Shown in pieces: positions 9,386 through 19,153 of a DNA stretch of 64,000 nucleotides (positions are counted from its first letter, which is position 1; the number at the start of each line of letters is the position of its first letter). The stretch spans positions 124,001-188,000 of the forward strand of contig NZ_JAECRZ010000004.1 in NCBI RefSeq assembly GCF_016019955.1, in the 5' to 3' direction. The DNA comes from Thiosulfatihalobacter marinus. Lineage in GTDB: Bacteria; Pseudomonadota; Alphaproteobacteria; Rhodobacterales; Rhodobacteraceae. A program made the position numbers and the translations under genes. The notes beneath the pieces are model-generated. The model worked only from the letters and a program-made list of their open reading frames with translations. It was not told where the DNA came from and did not search any database.

Positions 9386-9523
9386 ATGCCAAAGCGGATT
9401 TACAAGGAAACCATCATGGAAAACGCCAATATCGAGTTTCAATCGCTCGCCGAAAAGGCCCGGGAGCGCCGCCTGCGCGCTCTGATGGCCTCCAATCGCG
9501 AGATGTCGAACATCTTCCTCTGA
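9386..9523 (+). CDS. Small hypothetical protein, 45 aa
   Basis: This short frame begins MPKRIYKETIMEN and ends EMSNIFL. It has a strong GGAGG ribosome-binding site 6 bases before the ATG and a clean stem-loop terminator 30 bases after the stop, so it looks like a complete one-gene transcript. The protein is charged and probably helical (SLAEKARERRLRALMAS), with no membrane segment or signal peptide. An alternative start is Met11. I do not recognise a family. Confidence 0.6.
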   Translation: MPKRIYKETIMENANIEFQSLAEKARERRLRALMASNREMSNIFL

Positions 9524-9552
9524 AGCCCATCTCAGAGCACGGATCACAGGAA

Positions 9553-9583
9553 CAGCCCGCCCCTGGCGGGCTGCCTCGTTTTC
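9553..9583 (+). terminator. Rho-independent terminator after the 45-aa ORF
   Basis: A 9-bp perfect stem, CAGCCCGCC with GGCGGGCTG, has a 3-base loop and is followed by CCTCGTTTT. It also lies just beyond the stop of the convergent carbonic anhydrase gene. Confidence 0.75.
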
Positions 9584-9590
9584 AGAGGTC

Positions 9591-10241
9591 TCAGACCGCG
9601 ACAAACCCATCCGAGACCCGGTCATAGGCTTCCAGCCCGCCTTCCGCGATATCGTGCCACAACCCGTGCAGGGTCAGGTCGCCCCGCTCGACCCGCTCGC
9701 GCACGAACGGAAACGTCATCAGGTTTTCCAGCGACACCAGAACCGACCGCTTTTCCAGCGCCCGCGCCTGTTCCCTGTCATCCCGGATATCGGCCACCGC
9801 CTCATAGCCGGGCCGAAGCACATCCATCCAGCGCCCGACAAAGCTTTCCTTGGCATCCAGTTCCGGTGCATTGCCCTTGCACATGTCGATACAGCCCTGC
9901 ACCCCGCCGCATTGCGAGTGGCCCAGAACCACCACATGCGCCACCTTCAGCGCCGTCACCGCGTATTCCACCGCCGCCGAGGTGCCGTGCTGATTGCCGT
10001 CCGGCTTGTGGGGCGGCACCAGATTGGCAATGTTGCGGTGGATAAAGAACTCACCCTGATCCGCACCGAAAATCGACGTGACATGCACCCGGCTGTCACA
10101 ACAGGAAATGATCATTGCCCGCGGATGCTGCCCCTCGGCGCCCAGATGGCGGTACCAGCTTGCATTCTGCGCATAGGTGGTGGCTTTCCAGCCGTGGTAA
10201 CGCTGCACCAGATAGGATGGCAACGGTTTCGCGTGGTCCAT
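9591..10241 (-). CDS. Beta-class carbonic anhydrase
   Basis: This zinc enzyme interconverts CO2 and bicarbonate; 216 aa. CCDSR at residues 47-51 provides the zinc-ligand Cys and the Asp-Arg pair, and HSQCGGV provides His108 and Cys111, so all expected ligands are present. The ATG at 10241 is preferred over the upstream one at 10253 because GGGGGA lies about 5 bases before it. Bicarbonate supply would serve carboxylases such as the pyruvate carboxylase at 26675, although the two genes are not linked. Confidence 0.92.
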   Translation of the reverse strand: MDHAKPLPSYLVQRYHGWKATTYAQNASWYRHLGAEGQHPRAMIISCCDSRVHVTSIFGADQGEFFIHRNIANLVPPHKPDGNQHGTSAAVEYAVTALKVAHVVVLGHSQCGGVQGCIDMCKGNAPELDAKESFVGRWMDVLRPGYEAVADIRDDREQARALEKRSVLVSLENLMTFPFVRERVERGDLTLHGLWHDIAEGGLEAYDRVSDGFVAV

Positions 10242-10391
10242 GATGTCCCCCATTCGTTCAGGTTTGCAGGTCGGGATAGTCGGAATTTAGCGCAATTTCG
10301 ACAAGAAAGGGGGATCGGCGTCAACTTTTTACTCAGAACTTGGGCGCACTCTCTTCCGCGGTGTGGGAAGTGAACGTTACGGGGTGAGACA

Positions 10392-10769
10392 GTGACACAT
10401 GTCGCAATACTTCAACCGACCGAGGATGTCTCGGTCGATCAGGACGAACTTGCGCGGATATTCATCCGGATGGACAGCGCCGCCGATGAAATGGTCGCCC
10501 AATCCATCGAGGAACTGGCCCTGCGCCTGCCACATGCGCACCGCCTGTTCCGCGCCGCCGATCACGACGGGCTGGGCGACTGCGCGGGGGCGATTGCCAC
10601 CGTGGCCGCGCGCATAGGCATGACAAGGCTGGCCCGCGTGGCCGGCGATGTGGGCCGGTGTTGCGAAACGCACGACCCGGCCGCGCTCGCCGCCACGCAC
10701 TGCCGCATGATCCGGCTGGGCGAATGCTCGCTGCGGGAAATATGGGATTTGCAGGACCTGCCTGTCTGA
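10392..10769 (+). CDS. Hypothetical protein resembling an Hpt domain that lacks the phospho-His
   Basis: This mostly helical cytosolic protein of 125 aa starts at GTG behind GGGGTGA. Residues about 60-105 (GAIATVAARIGMTRLARVAGDV...) follow the spacing of histidine phosphotransfer domains, but the position where AHxLKG would carry the phosphorylated His reads AGAIAT. If the resemblance is real it would be a non-phosphorylatable Hpt-like module. It is divergent from the carbonic anhydrase gene and precedes pepA by 68 bases. Family membership is uncertain. Confidence 0.55.
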   Translation: MTHVAILQPTEDVSVDQDELARIFIRMDSAADEMVAQSIEELALRLPHAHRLFRAADHDGLGDCAGAIATVAARIGMTRLARVAGDVGRCCETHDPAALAATHCRMIRLGECSLREIWDLQDLPV

Positions 10770-10837
10770 CAGGGCTTGCGGGCGGCGGCGCACCGGCTAA
10801 CCTGTGATGCGGCGCAACCCCAACCAACGAGGCCCCC

Positions 10838-12226
10838 ATGTCGCAGACTTTCGCCCCGGCCGATGCCGATGCCCTGCCCCTCCATGTCGTTGATGCCGAC
10901 GGTCTGGACGGCTGGCTCTCTGCGCAACCGCCCGCCATCCAGACCTGGGTGGCCGCCAGCGGCTTCATGCCCACAATCGGCCGGACCCTGCTGATTCCCG
11001 ATTCCAGCGGCAAACCCGCCCTGGCACTGGCCGGTTACGGGACTGCAACGGCCCGCGCCCGAGTCCGCTTTGCCCTCGCCGCCGCGGCCGAATCCCTGCC
11101 TGCGGGCACTTACCGCCTGGCAACACCCCTGCCCGCGGGCGACCCGGAAACCGAATGCCTCGGCTGGCTGCTCGCGGCCTACGCCTTTGACCGATACAGC
11201 GACCAGTCCGGCGCCGGCGCCCGCCTCGTCTGCCCCACCGATGTAAACGCCGCCCGTGTCGAATCCATCGCCGAGGCCGAGGCGCTCACCCGCGACCTGA
11301 TCAACACGCCCGCCGCCGATATGGGCCCCGCCGAACTCGAGGCCGCCGCCCGGTTTCTGGCGGCGACGCATGACGCCCGCTTCTCCGTGACCATTGGCGA
11401 CGACCTGCTCGACAGGAATTTCCCCATGATCCACGCGGTCGGCCGCGCCGCCGCGCCCGACCGCGCCCCGCGCCTGATCGACATGCGCTGGGGCACAACC
11501 GGACCCAGGCTGACGCTTGTCGGCAAGGGCGTGTGTTTCGACACCGGCGGGCTGAATCTCAAGTCCGGCGGGTCCATGGGTCTGATGAAAAAGGACATGG
11601 GCGGCGCGGCCACCGTGCTGGGGCTGGCCGCGATGATCATGGCGCTGAACTTGCCGCTGCGGCTGCGCGTGCTGGTCCCGGCGGTGGAAAACGCGGTCTC
11701 GGGCGACAGCTTCCGCCCCGGCGATATCCTGACCTCACGCCAGGGATTTACCGTCGAGGTCAACAATACCGATGCCGAAGGCCGGCTGGTCCTGGCCGAC
11801 GCCCTGGCCCTGGCCTCCGAGGAAAATCCCGACCTGCTGATCTCCATGGCCACCCTCACCGGCGCCGCCCGCGTCGCCGTCGGCCCGGACCTGGCGCCCT
11901 ATTTCTGCGACGACAGCGCCTTTGCCACCGCCCTGGAACCGGCGGCGCAGCGCGTCGCCGATCCGGTCTGGCGCCTGCCCTTCTGGGAGCCGTATGAAAA
12001 GATGATAGAACCGGGCATCGCCGATCTGGACAACGCACCCTCGGGCGGTATGGCCGGCGCGATCACCGCGGCCCTGTTCCTGCGCCGCTTTGCACAAGGC
12101 CAGCGTTACGCCCATTTCGACATCTACGGCTGGAACCCCACCACCGCCCCGGCCCGGCCCAAGGGTGGCGTCGGCATGGGCGCGCGGGCGCTCTTGCAGG
12201 CGCTGCCAGACCTGCTGAACCTGTGA
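10838..12226 (+). CDS. pepA: Leucyl aminopeptidase family protein (M17)
   Basis: This cytosolic metallo-aminopeptidase of 462 aa has an N-terminal macro-like domain of about 160 residues and a C-terminal M17 catalytic domain. The metal-binding signature NTDAEGRL is near residue 310, and VGKGVCFDTGGLNLK near residue 230 contains another ligand Asp and the catalytic Lys. The stop TGA overlaps the ATG of the NlpC/P60 gene (TGATG), so the two are probably coupled in translation. Confidence 0.93.
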   Translation: MSQTFAPADADALPLHVVDADGLDGWLSAQPPAIQTWVAASGFMPTIGRTLLIPDSSGKPALALAGYGTATARARVRFALAAAAESLPAGTYRLATPLPAGDPETECLGWLLAAYAFDRYSDQSGAGARLVCPTDVNAARVESIAEAEALTRDLINTPAADMGPAELEAAARFLAATHDARFSVTIGDDLLDRNFPMIHAVGRAAAPDRAPRLIDMRWGTTGPRLTLVGKGVCFDTGGLNLKSGGSMGLMKKDMGGAATVLGLAAMIMALNLPLRLRVLVPAVENAVSGDSFRPGDILTSRQGFTVEVNNTDAEGRLVLADALALASEENPDLLISMATLTGAARVAVGPDLAPYFCDDSAFATALEPAAQRVADPVWRLPFWEPYEKMIEPGIADLDNAPSGGMAGAITAALFLRRFAQGQRYAHFDIYGWNPTTAPARPKGGVGMGARALLQALPDLLNL

Positions 12227-13101
12227 TGGACCACCGCCTCACACCGGCCAACTCCCGCGTCGCCCATCAATCGCTTGCCGGCCAGCGCGCCGGCGTGTCC
12301 TTTGTCACCCCCACCCGCCACCTCGTGGCTGTCCCCGTCGCCCCCCTGCTGGCAGAACCGCGCGCGCGCGCGCCACGGAACCGCGAACTGGCCTTCGGAG
12401 AACAGTTCGACCTGCTGGAAATTCACCAGGGCTGGGCCTTTGGCGCCGCCCTGCGGGATGGCTATGTCGGTTATGTCGCCGCCGATCAGCTGGCCGATCA
12501 TTTCCAGCCTCCCACTCACCGGGTCATCGCCCCCAGCTATCGAAACGCCAAACCGCAGCTCAAGGCACAGGGCGCGCCGGTGCCCCTGCCCATCGGCGCG
12601 CTGGTCAGTGTCCGCGCCACCCGTCACGATCATTGTGACTGGGCCGAAATCAACTGCCCCACCACCACACCGGACAAGGGCGGCGCGGCCTATGTCCCGA
12701 TGCCCCACCTTGCCCCACTCACCCCGTCCCCAACCGATCCCGTGGCCGAAGCCGAACGTTACCTCGCCACCCCCTATCTCTGGGCCGGGAATTCAGGTTT
12801 CGGCATCGATTGTTCCGGCCTCGTGCAGGCCGCCCTGCTGGCCTGCGGCATCCCCTGTCCGGGCGACAGCGACCTGCAAGAAGCCGCCTTCCCGGACGCC
12901 ACCGGCCCCTATCAGCGCGGCGACCTCCTGTTCTGGAAGGGGCATGTCGCGATGGTCACTGACACCGACACCATGATCCATGCCAACGCCCATCACATGG
13001 CCGTGGCGCGGGAACCCACCGCCACCGCCATTGCCCGCATCGCGGCACAGGGCGGGGGTCCGGTGACATCCCGCAAACGCCCGCTTCAGGAGGCCCCATG
13101 A
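12226..13101 (+). CDS. NlpC/P60 family peptidase with SH3-like domain
   Basis: This probable cell-wall peptidase of 291 aa has an SH3-type region at about residues 25-165. The NlpC/P60 catalytic domain follows, with the Cys in GIDCSGLVQAALLACG (around 200), the His in GHVAMVTD (around 240) and a third polar residue in IHANAH. No signal peptide is visible, so export is unclear. It overlaps pepA by one base and speB by four, giving a tightly packed pepA-nlpC-speB operon. Confidence 0.88.
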   Translation: MDHRLTPANSRVAHQSLAGQRAGVSFVTPTRHLVAVPVAPLLAEPRARAPRNRELAFGEQFDLLEIHQGWAFGAALRDGYVGYVAADQLADHFQPPTHRVIAPSYRNAKPQLKAQGAPVPLPIGALVSVRATRHDHCDWAEINCPTTTPDKGGAAYVPMPHLAPLTPSPTDPVAEAERYLATPYLWAGNSGFGIDCSGLVQAALLACGIPCPGDSDLQEAAFPDATGPYQRGDLLFWKGHVAMVTDTDTMIHANAHHMAVAREPTATAIARIAAQGGGPVTSRKRPLQEAP

Positions 13102-14078
13102 CCGATCCCTTCTTTCAGCCGGTCTCGGGCATGGACCTGCCCCGCTTCGCAGGTATTCCCAGCTTCATGCGCCTGCCCGTCCTGACCCCGGACCACCCCC
13201 GCTACCGCGATGTGCAGATCGGCCTGGTCGGCGTGCCCTGGGACAGCGGCACCACCAACCGCCCCGGCCCGCGCCACGGACCGCGCCAGCTGCGCGACGC
13301 CTCCACCATGATCCGCGCCGAAAATGGCGCCACCGGCATGCGCCCCTTCGAATTGGCAAACTGCGCCGACCTGGGCGATGTCGGCCCCAACCCGGCCGAT
13401 ATCCCCGACAGCATGGCGCGAATCACCGCCTTCTACCGTGACTTGCGCGCCAACGGCATCACCCCGCTGACCGCCGGGGGCGACCATCTCACCTCGCTGC
13501 CCGTGCTGCGCGCACTGGCCGCCGACGCGCCGCTCGGCATGGTGCATTTCGACAGCCATACCGATCTGTATCACAGCTATTTCGGCGGCATGATGTACAC
13601 CCACGGCACGCCCTTTCGCCGCGCCGTCGAAGAAGGCCTGCTCGATCCGGAACGCGTGGTACAGATCGGCATCCGCGGCACGAATTACGACAGCGAAGAC
13701 AGCGATTTCGCCAAAAGTGTCGGCATCCGCATCATCCGCATCGAGGAATTCTTCGTACGCGGCGTGAACGATGTCATGGCCGAAGCCCGCGCGATAGTCG
13801 GAACCGCTCCGACCTACCTGTCCTACGATATCGATTTCGTCGACCCCACATTTGCCCCCGGCACCGGCACCCCCGAAGTGGGCGGCCCCGACAGCTACCA
13901 GGCGCTTCAGGTCCTGCGCGCGCTGGACGGGCTGAACATCGTCGGCGCCGACCTGGTCGAAGTCTCGCCCCCCTTTGACACCTCCGGAAGCACAGCGTTC
14001 CTTGGCGCGTCGCTCATGTTCGAAATGCTCTGCGTCATGGCCCCGGGGGCCGCGGCCAGGGGGCCAGCCCCCTCTTGA
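13098..14078 (+). CDS. speB: Agmatinase / ureohydrolase
   Basis: This binuclear manganese enzyme of the arginase-agmatinase family (agmatine to putrescine and urea) has 326 aa. The metal ligands are present: GGDH near residue 132, HFDSHTDLYH near 150 and SYDIDFVDP near 240. The start ATGA overlaps the end of the upstream gene by four bases. The last ten or so codons (Gly/Ala/Pro rich) coincide with the GC-rich part of a repeat that occurs elsewhere in the window, so the extreme C-terminus may derive from the repeat. Agmatinase is preferred over guanidinobutyrase only by general similarity. Confidence 0.85.
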   Translation: MTDPFFQPVSGMDLPRFAGIPSFMRLPVLTPDHPRYRDVQIGLVGVPWDSGTTNRPGPRHGPRQLRDASTMIRAENGATGMRPFELANCADLGDVGPNPADIPDSMARITAFYRDLRANGITPLTAGGDHLTSLPVLRALAADAPLGMVHFDSHTDLYHSYFGGMMYTHGTPFRRAVEEGLLDPERVVQIGIRGTNYDSEDSDFAKSVGIRIIRIEEFFVRGVNDVMAEARAIVGTAPTYLSYDIDFVDPTFAPGTGTPEVGGPDSYQALQVLRALDGLNIVGADLVEVSPPFDTSGSTAFLGASLMFEMLCVMAPGAAARGPAPS

Positions 14079-14130
14079 GCCTGACGGCTCAATTCACCCC
14101 CGGGATATTTCGGGCCAAAAGAAGTTCATG
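14043..14130 (-). repeat. Gene-end repeat, degenerate copy, oriented with the DUF2794 gene
   Basis: Read on the minus strand this contains TTTGGCCCGAAATATCCCGGG followed by a GGGGGCTGGCCCCC hairpin. It is a degenerate form of the repeat at 14141, 41998 and 44914, and its hairpin half lies inside the last codons of speB. Confidence 0.4.
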
Positions 14131-14140
14131 CGCTCATACA

Positions 14141-14204
14141 TCTTCATTTTGCTGAAAATACTCCGGGGGAGTCGCCGCTTGCGGCGATGGGGGCAGCGCC
14201 CCCT
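14141..14204 (+). repeat. Gene-end repeat copy, oriented with speB
   Basis: The sequence runs CTTCATTTTGCTGAAAATAC, then CTCCGGGGGAGTCGCC, then GGGGGCAGCGCCCCC. The order matches the copy after purD. The CTCCGGGGGAG and GGGGGCAGCGCCCCC parts are self-complementary, so the RNA would fold into stem-loops between the convergent speB and DUF2794 genes. Confidence 0.55.
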
Positions 14205-14550
14205 ATTCGACGCTGCGGATCAGCTTGCGCTCCAGAACCCGCAGGACGGTTCTCAGATCGTGCCCGCGCTTGAGCACCTGCCCCTCCATGCCGATCACCG
14301 TGTAAATCCCTTGCCGATTGCGCAGCTTGGGGCGTTTCTCGATCCGGTAGAGCGGGTTTTCGGCGGTGCGGCGAAATACCGAGAACACGGCCACGTCCTT
14401 GAGATGCGATATGCCATAGTCGCGCCATTCACCGGCAGCCACCATCCGGCCATAAAGCGACAGGATCATGTTCAGCTCTGTGCGGTGAAAGGCCACCTGC
14501 TCTGGCGCTCTGGGGCCGGAATGCAGGGGAATGGGGGGCTGGGCATTCAT
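14203..14550 (-). CDS. DUF2794 domain-containing protein
   Basis: This small cytosolic protein of 115 aa belongs to DUF2794, a family known mainly from Alphaproteobacteria and without assigned function. Typical sequence features are FHRTELNMILSLYGRMVAAG and YGISHLKDVAVFSVFRR. The chosen start (MNAQPPIP) gives a length normal for the family; another in-frame Met lies further upstream. It is convergent with speB. Confidence 0.8.
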   Translation of the reverse strand: MNAQPPIPLHSGPRAPEQVAFHRTELNMILSLYGRMVAAGEWRDYGISHLKDVAVFSVFRRTAENPLYRIEKRPKLRNRQGIYTVIGMEGQVLKRGHDLRTVLRVLERKLIRSVE

Positions 14551-14757
14551 GGGTCCAGATTTGCGCCGATTTTTCGATAAATCAAGCCTGCCCCGGTTTT
14601 GCCTCAGATTCATCTGCAAATGGCCCTTGAGCGATCCTTTTTCTGCCGCAGCCAAGGGGCATCCTGACTTCATAGCGAAACTATACCGCTACCTCCGGCG
14701 GCGCGGCGTTATTGCCCCCACCCAGTCCGCGTCGCCGGGGGCCTTTTCTTCCAGACA

Positions 14758-16419
14758 TCACGCAAAGGCCCCGTGGCAGAACCAGCCCGGCGACATCGTG
14801 CCGCCATGGGCGTAATACAGCCACAGCTGCTCGCCGCTTTCACAGGTCACACGCCAGTAATCGCGTACTCCACTGCGCCAGTCCGGCTCGTCCAGCCACC
14901 ATTCCGGCGCGATCCGCTCGGGGCCCTGCGCGCCCGCCCGGACCATGTCGCGCCCACGCCAGCGAAACCCCGCCCCCAGATGCGGCCCCGCCATCCCGTG
15001 CACCGGCTCGGGGCGCCACAGCAGCAGCGGACGCGCGCCGGGCACTTGTGGCCAGTCCTCCCCGAAGGGCGCCGACCAGGCGGAAAAAAGCACCTGCGCA
15101 CCCTTCTCGGGCACATGGCTGGATGCCGGATGGCGCCGCGTGATCTGTTCCAGCCCGATCCGCGCCCCGATCCGCCCCACAAGATCGTCCAGCCCATGGC
15201 CCGTCGCCAGCCGTTCGGCCACGGCGCGGCCGGCTTCCAGATGCCCGGTCTTGCGGCGTGTATGCAGGGTTTCGCTGCGCAAGACCTCGATGCGCAGCAT
15301 GTCGATGCCGAACCCGGCATCGATCTCTTCCAGCTTCATGCGCAACAGCGGGCGGATGCGTTCGGGATCGTCGCTGGCCCGCGCCAGCCCCACATCCACC
15401 CATTGCATGGTCTGGTCCGCGCGAAACACCTGCAACCGCACCACCCGCGCACCCAGCCCGCGCGCCTTGAGCCGCGCACAGAGCGGCGCCAGCAGCCGGT
15501 CAACACCGGCCAGAAGATCCTCTTCCAGCCCGATCGGCTCGGGCAGGGTCATGCGCACCGCAAACAGCGGCGACACCGCCGCCGGGTTCACCGGCTCGGG
15601 CGCGCTGCCCAGCGCCTGATCCAGCCGCAACACCAGCCCCTTGCCAAAGCGGCGCGCCAGCGCCGCGCGCGGCTGGCCGGTCAGGTCTCCGATCCGGCGC
15701 AGCCCCAGCCGGGCCAGTTCGGCCTGCGTGCCCGCCTCCAGCCGCAGCCCCGCCACCGGCAGATCCGCCAGGGCGCCGTGGGTCTGCCCCGGTGGCGCAA
15801 TCCGCGCCGCGCGCGCCACCTCCGGCAGTTTCTGCGGCGGCGTGCCCCCCCGCGTCCAATGCCGCCGTTTCACCGCGCGGCTGCGCGTCGCACGCGCCTC
15901 CTGCGCGATGTCGTCGCCGCTGCGATGGATCTCCCCGCCCGGCTGTTGCACAAACCGCGCCAGCGCCCAGGCCGCCCCCGGCGTATCGGCAATCCCGGCC
16001 CGCACCGTCAGCCCCAGCTCCGCGCAATCGCGCTCCACCGCCTCCAACACCCCGTCTTCTGCGCCAAACAGATGCGCGCAGCCCGTCAGGTCCAGCATCA
16101 GCGCATTGGGCGCCTCCTCGGCCACCCAGGGGGAAAACTTGCCTGCCCAGCGCCGCACAGCCGACAAAAACGCCGCTTCGGCGGGCGCGTTCTGCAATCG
16201 CGTCACCAGATGCGGGCACACCGCCTGCGCATCGCGCAACGGCTGGCCCGGCTCCAGCCCCTCGGCCTCGGCCGCCGCATTCATGGACACAATCACCTGC
16301 ATCTGCCCGGTATCGCGCAACACCGCCAGCGGCGCGTCAAACAGCCCCCGCTCCATACGGATCAGGCGCTCGGCCCCCAGACGCGGGAACCACAGGGAAA
16401 GAATGCGGCGGTTGGGCAT
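14758..16419 (-). CDS. imuB: ImuB-like Y-family DNA polymerase protein
   Basis: This 553-aa protein is related to Y-family polymerases. It is the ImuB type, which usually lacks the catalytic acidic residues and acts as a clamp-binding hub for ImuA and DnaE2 in SOS mutagenesis. Residues 1-150 hold the palm-like part (LSLWFPRLGAERL; LMLDLTGCAHLFG). A helix-hairpin-helix-like RIGDLTGQPRAALARRFG lies around 250, and the protein ends in the ImuB-type tail (WWLDEPDW...GWFCHGAFA). A LexA box lies 38 bases before the start, so it is probably SOS-induced. Neither imuA nor dnaE2 is next to it, which is unusual. Confidence 0.85.
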   Translation of the reverse strand: MPNRRILSLWFPRLGAERLIRMERGLFDAPLAVLRDTGQMQVIVSMNAAAEAEGLEPGQPLRDAQAVCPHLVTRLQNAPAEAAFLSAVRRWAGKFSPWVAEEAPNALMLDLTGCAHLFGAEDGVLEAVERDCAELGLTVRAGIADTPGAAWALARFVQQPGGEIHRSGDDIAQEARATRSRAVKRRHWTRGGTPPQKLPEVARAARIAPPGQTHGALADLPVAGLRLEAGTQAELARLGLRRIGDLTGQPRAALARRFGKGLVLRLDQALGSAPEPVNPAAVSPLFAVRMTLPEPIGLEEDLLAGVDRLLAPLCARLKARGLGARVVRLQVFRADQTMQWVDVGLARASDDPERIRPLLRMKLEEIDAGFGIDMLRIEVLRSETLHTRRKTGHLEAGRAVAERLATGHGLDDLVGRIGARIGLEQITRRHPASSHVPEKGAQVLFSAWSAPFGEDWPQVPGARPLLLWRPEPVHGMAGPHLGAGFRWRGRDMVRAGAQGPERIAPEWWLDEPDWRSGVRDYWRVTCESGEQLWLYYAHGGTMSPGWFCHGAFA

Positions 16420-16456
16420 GGCAATTCGGTGATGGCAGCAGCGGCACGACACAAAT

Positions 16457-16471
16457 GTTCGCTAATTGTTC
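16457..16471 (-). promoter_or_regulatory. LexA (SOS) box upstream of imuB
   Basis: GTTC-GCTAATT-GTTC is an exact GTTC-N7-GTTC match, the alphaproteobacterial LexA operator. It lies 38 bases upstream of the imuB start, in a position to cover its promoter. Confidence 0.75.
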
Positions 16472-16480
16472 TCAATCTAG

Positions 16481-17806
<1,326 letters not shown>

Positions 17807-17867
17807 GCGAAAGCCCGGCACCGGCTTTCAAAGATCACGCCACACGCCTATGTTATCAGTAAATCAG

Positions 17868-17895
17868 GGCGCGTCGTTCATGGCGCGCCTTTCTC
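17868..17895 (+). terminator. Possible terminator after formaldehyde dehydrogenase
   Basis: GGCGCG pairs with CGCGCC across a 10-base loop and is followed by TTTCTC. The stem is short and the T-run weak. Confidence 0.35.
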
Positions 17896-17912
17896 AAATA
17901 GAAGGCCCTCCA

Positions 17913-18623
17913 ATGCCCAACCGCGACCGCCCCCTCTACGCCGTCCTGATCGACGCCGACAATATCCCGGCCCGACATGCCGGGCCGATCCTCAAGGAAA
18001 TCACCTCTTTCGGGGAACCGGCCCTGCGCCGGGTCTATGGCGATTGGTCCTCGGGGCAATTGCGCAACTGGGCCGATACCGCGCGCGAACACGGGCTGGT
18101 GGCGCATCAGGAAACCGCCAATACCAAGGGCAAGAACGCCTCTGACATCGGTCTGGTGATCGATGCGATGGACATCCTGCACACCGGCCGCTTTGACGGA
18201 TTCGTGCTGGTCAGTTCCGACAGCGATTTCACCGCGCTGGCCAATCGCATCCGCGAACAGGGGCTGGACGTGATCGGCATCGGCGAAGGCAAGACACCCG
18301 AATCCCTGCGCAACGTCTGCAACCGGTTCATCCTGATCGAGAACCTCATCGACGATCCCACCCCGGCCCAGAAAGGCGCCGTCAAGACCGGCAAGCGTCC
18401 GGCCACCGATGCCATTCCGCTGATCCTGTCCGCCATGGAAAAGATCCAGCAGGATGACGACTGGTACGCGCTGGGCCAGATCGGTCAGTACATCACCGCC
18501 GAACATTCCGATTTCGACACCCGCACCTATGGCCATCGCAAACTCAGCGATCTGGTGAAGGGTCTCAAACGGTTCGAAACCCGCAAGACCAGCAATCAGC
18601 TTCAACTGCGCCGCGTCGATTGA
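17913..18623 (+). CDS. NYN (PIN-like) domain protein with C-terminal OST-HTH/LOTUS domain
   Basis: This protein of 236 aa has a LabA/DUF88-type NYN nuclease-like domain at about residues 1-145, with conserved acids in LIDADNIPA (residues 10-18), SDIGLVIDAMD and SSDSDFTALA. A C-terminal OST-HTH (LOTUS) domain, about 165-230, ends RTYGHRKLSDLVKGL. This pairing is known in putative RNA-binding or RNA-cleaving proteins of bacteria, but the target is unknown. The start at 17913 (AGAAGG upstream) is preferred over in-frame ATGs 30 and 63 bases earlier because the NYN domain begins immediately after it. Confidence 0.85.
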   Translation: MPNRDRPLYAVLIDADNIPARHAGPILKEITSFGEPALRRVYGDWSSGQLRNWADTAREHGLVAHQETANTKGKNASDIGLVIDAMDILHTGRFDGFVLVSSDSDFTALANRIREQGLDVIGIGEGKTPESLRNVCNRFILIENLIDDPTPAQKGAVKTGKRPATDAIPLILSAMEKIQQDDDWYALGQIGQYITAEHSDFDTRTYGHRKLSDLVKGLKRFETRKTSNQLQLRRVD

Positions 18624-18694
18624 GCCGCCCGCAAGCCGCCTGAAACCACGTTGCGCGGGCGGGCGTCGGGCCAACCCGGCCATTTCCGCGCCCG

Positions 18695-18727
18695 CTACCG
18701 ACGCAATACCGACGTGATGCCGACGCG
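18695..18727 (+). repeat. Three 11-bp direct repeats (ATACCGACGTG type), locus A
   Basis: CTACCGACGCA, ATACCGACGTG and ATGCCGACGCG follow each other without gaps. A matching triplet lies at 54638-54670, also between genes and upstream of a plus-strand gene. The function is unknown; the 11-bp period is close to one helical turn. Confidence 0.7.
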
Positions 18728-18844
18728 GGCCCGGCCCCCGGATGCGACCGGATTGCGCCCGTTGCCCGCCCCCCAAATACCTCACACACGCGGCCCAAAG
18801 CTGCTACAGTCCCTCGATTGACCCTCTGTGAAAGGACACGTGCA

Positions 18845-19153
18845 ATGGCCGTTTCTCTGCAAGTCATCTATCCCGTCAGCGACGGATCGACCTTCGATTT
18901 CGATTATTACCTGAGCACCCATTTTGATCTGGTGGGCGAACATATGGGGCCGCATATCGCCGCCACCACCGTCACAAGGGGTGTCGCCGGAGGCCCCAAA
19001 ACTCCCCCGGGCTACCACGCCATCGCCACCATCACCTTTGCCGATCAGGCCGCCTTGGATGCCGCCATGGAGGCCTCTGGCCCGGTCATGGCCGATGTGC
19101 CGAATTTCACCAACGTGAACCCGGATGTGCTGATCGGCGAGGTGGTCAGCTGA
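18845..19153 (+). CDS. EthD family protein
   Basis: This small dimeric alpha/beta-barrel (ferredoxin-like) protein of 102 aa begins MAVSLQVIYP and has the EthD hallmarks FDYYLSTHFDLV (residues about 20-31) and a late NFTNVNPDVLIGEVV strand. EthD proteins are small accessory or reductase-like proteins of mostly unknown substrate. The ATG at 18845 follows GTGAAAGGACACGTGCA, with AAGGA about 8 bases upstream. The stop is directly adjacent to the convergent Mrp gene. Confidence 0.82.
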   Translation: MAVSLQVIYPVSDGSTFDFDYYLSTHFDLVGEHMGPHIAATTVTRGVAGGPKTPPGYHAIATITFADQAALDAAMEASGPVMADVPNFTNVNPDVLIGEVVS

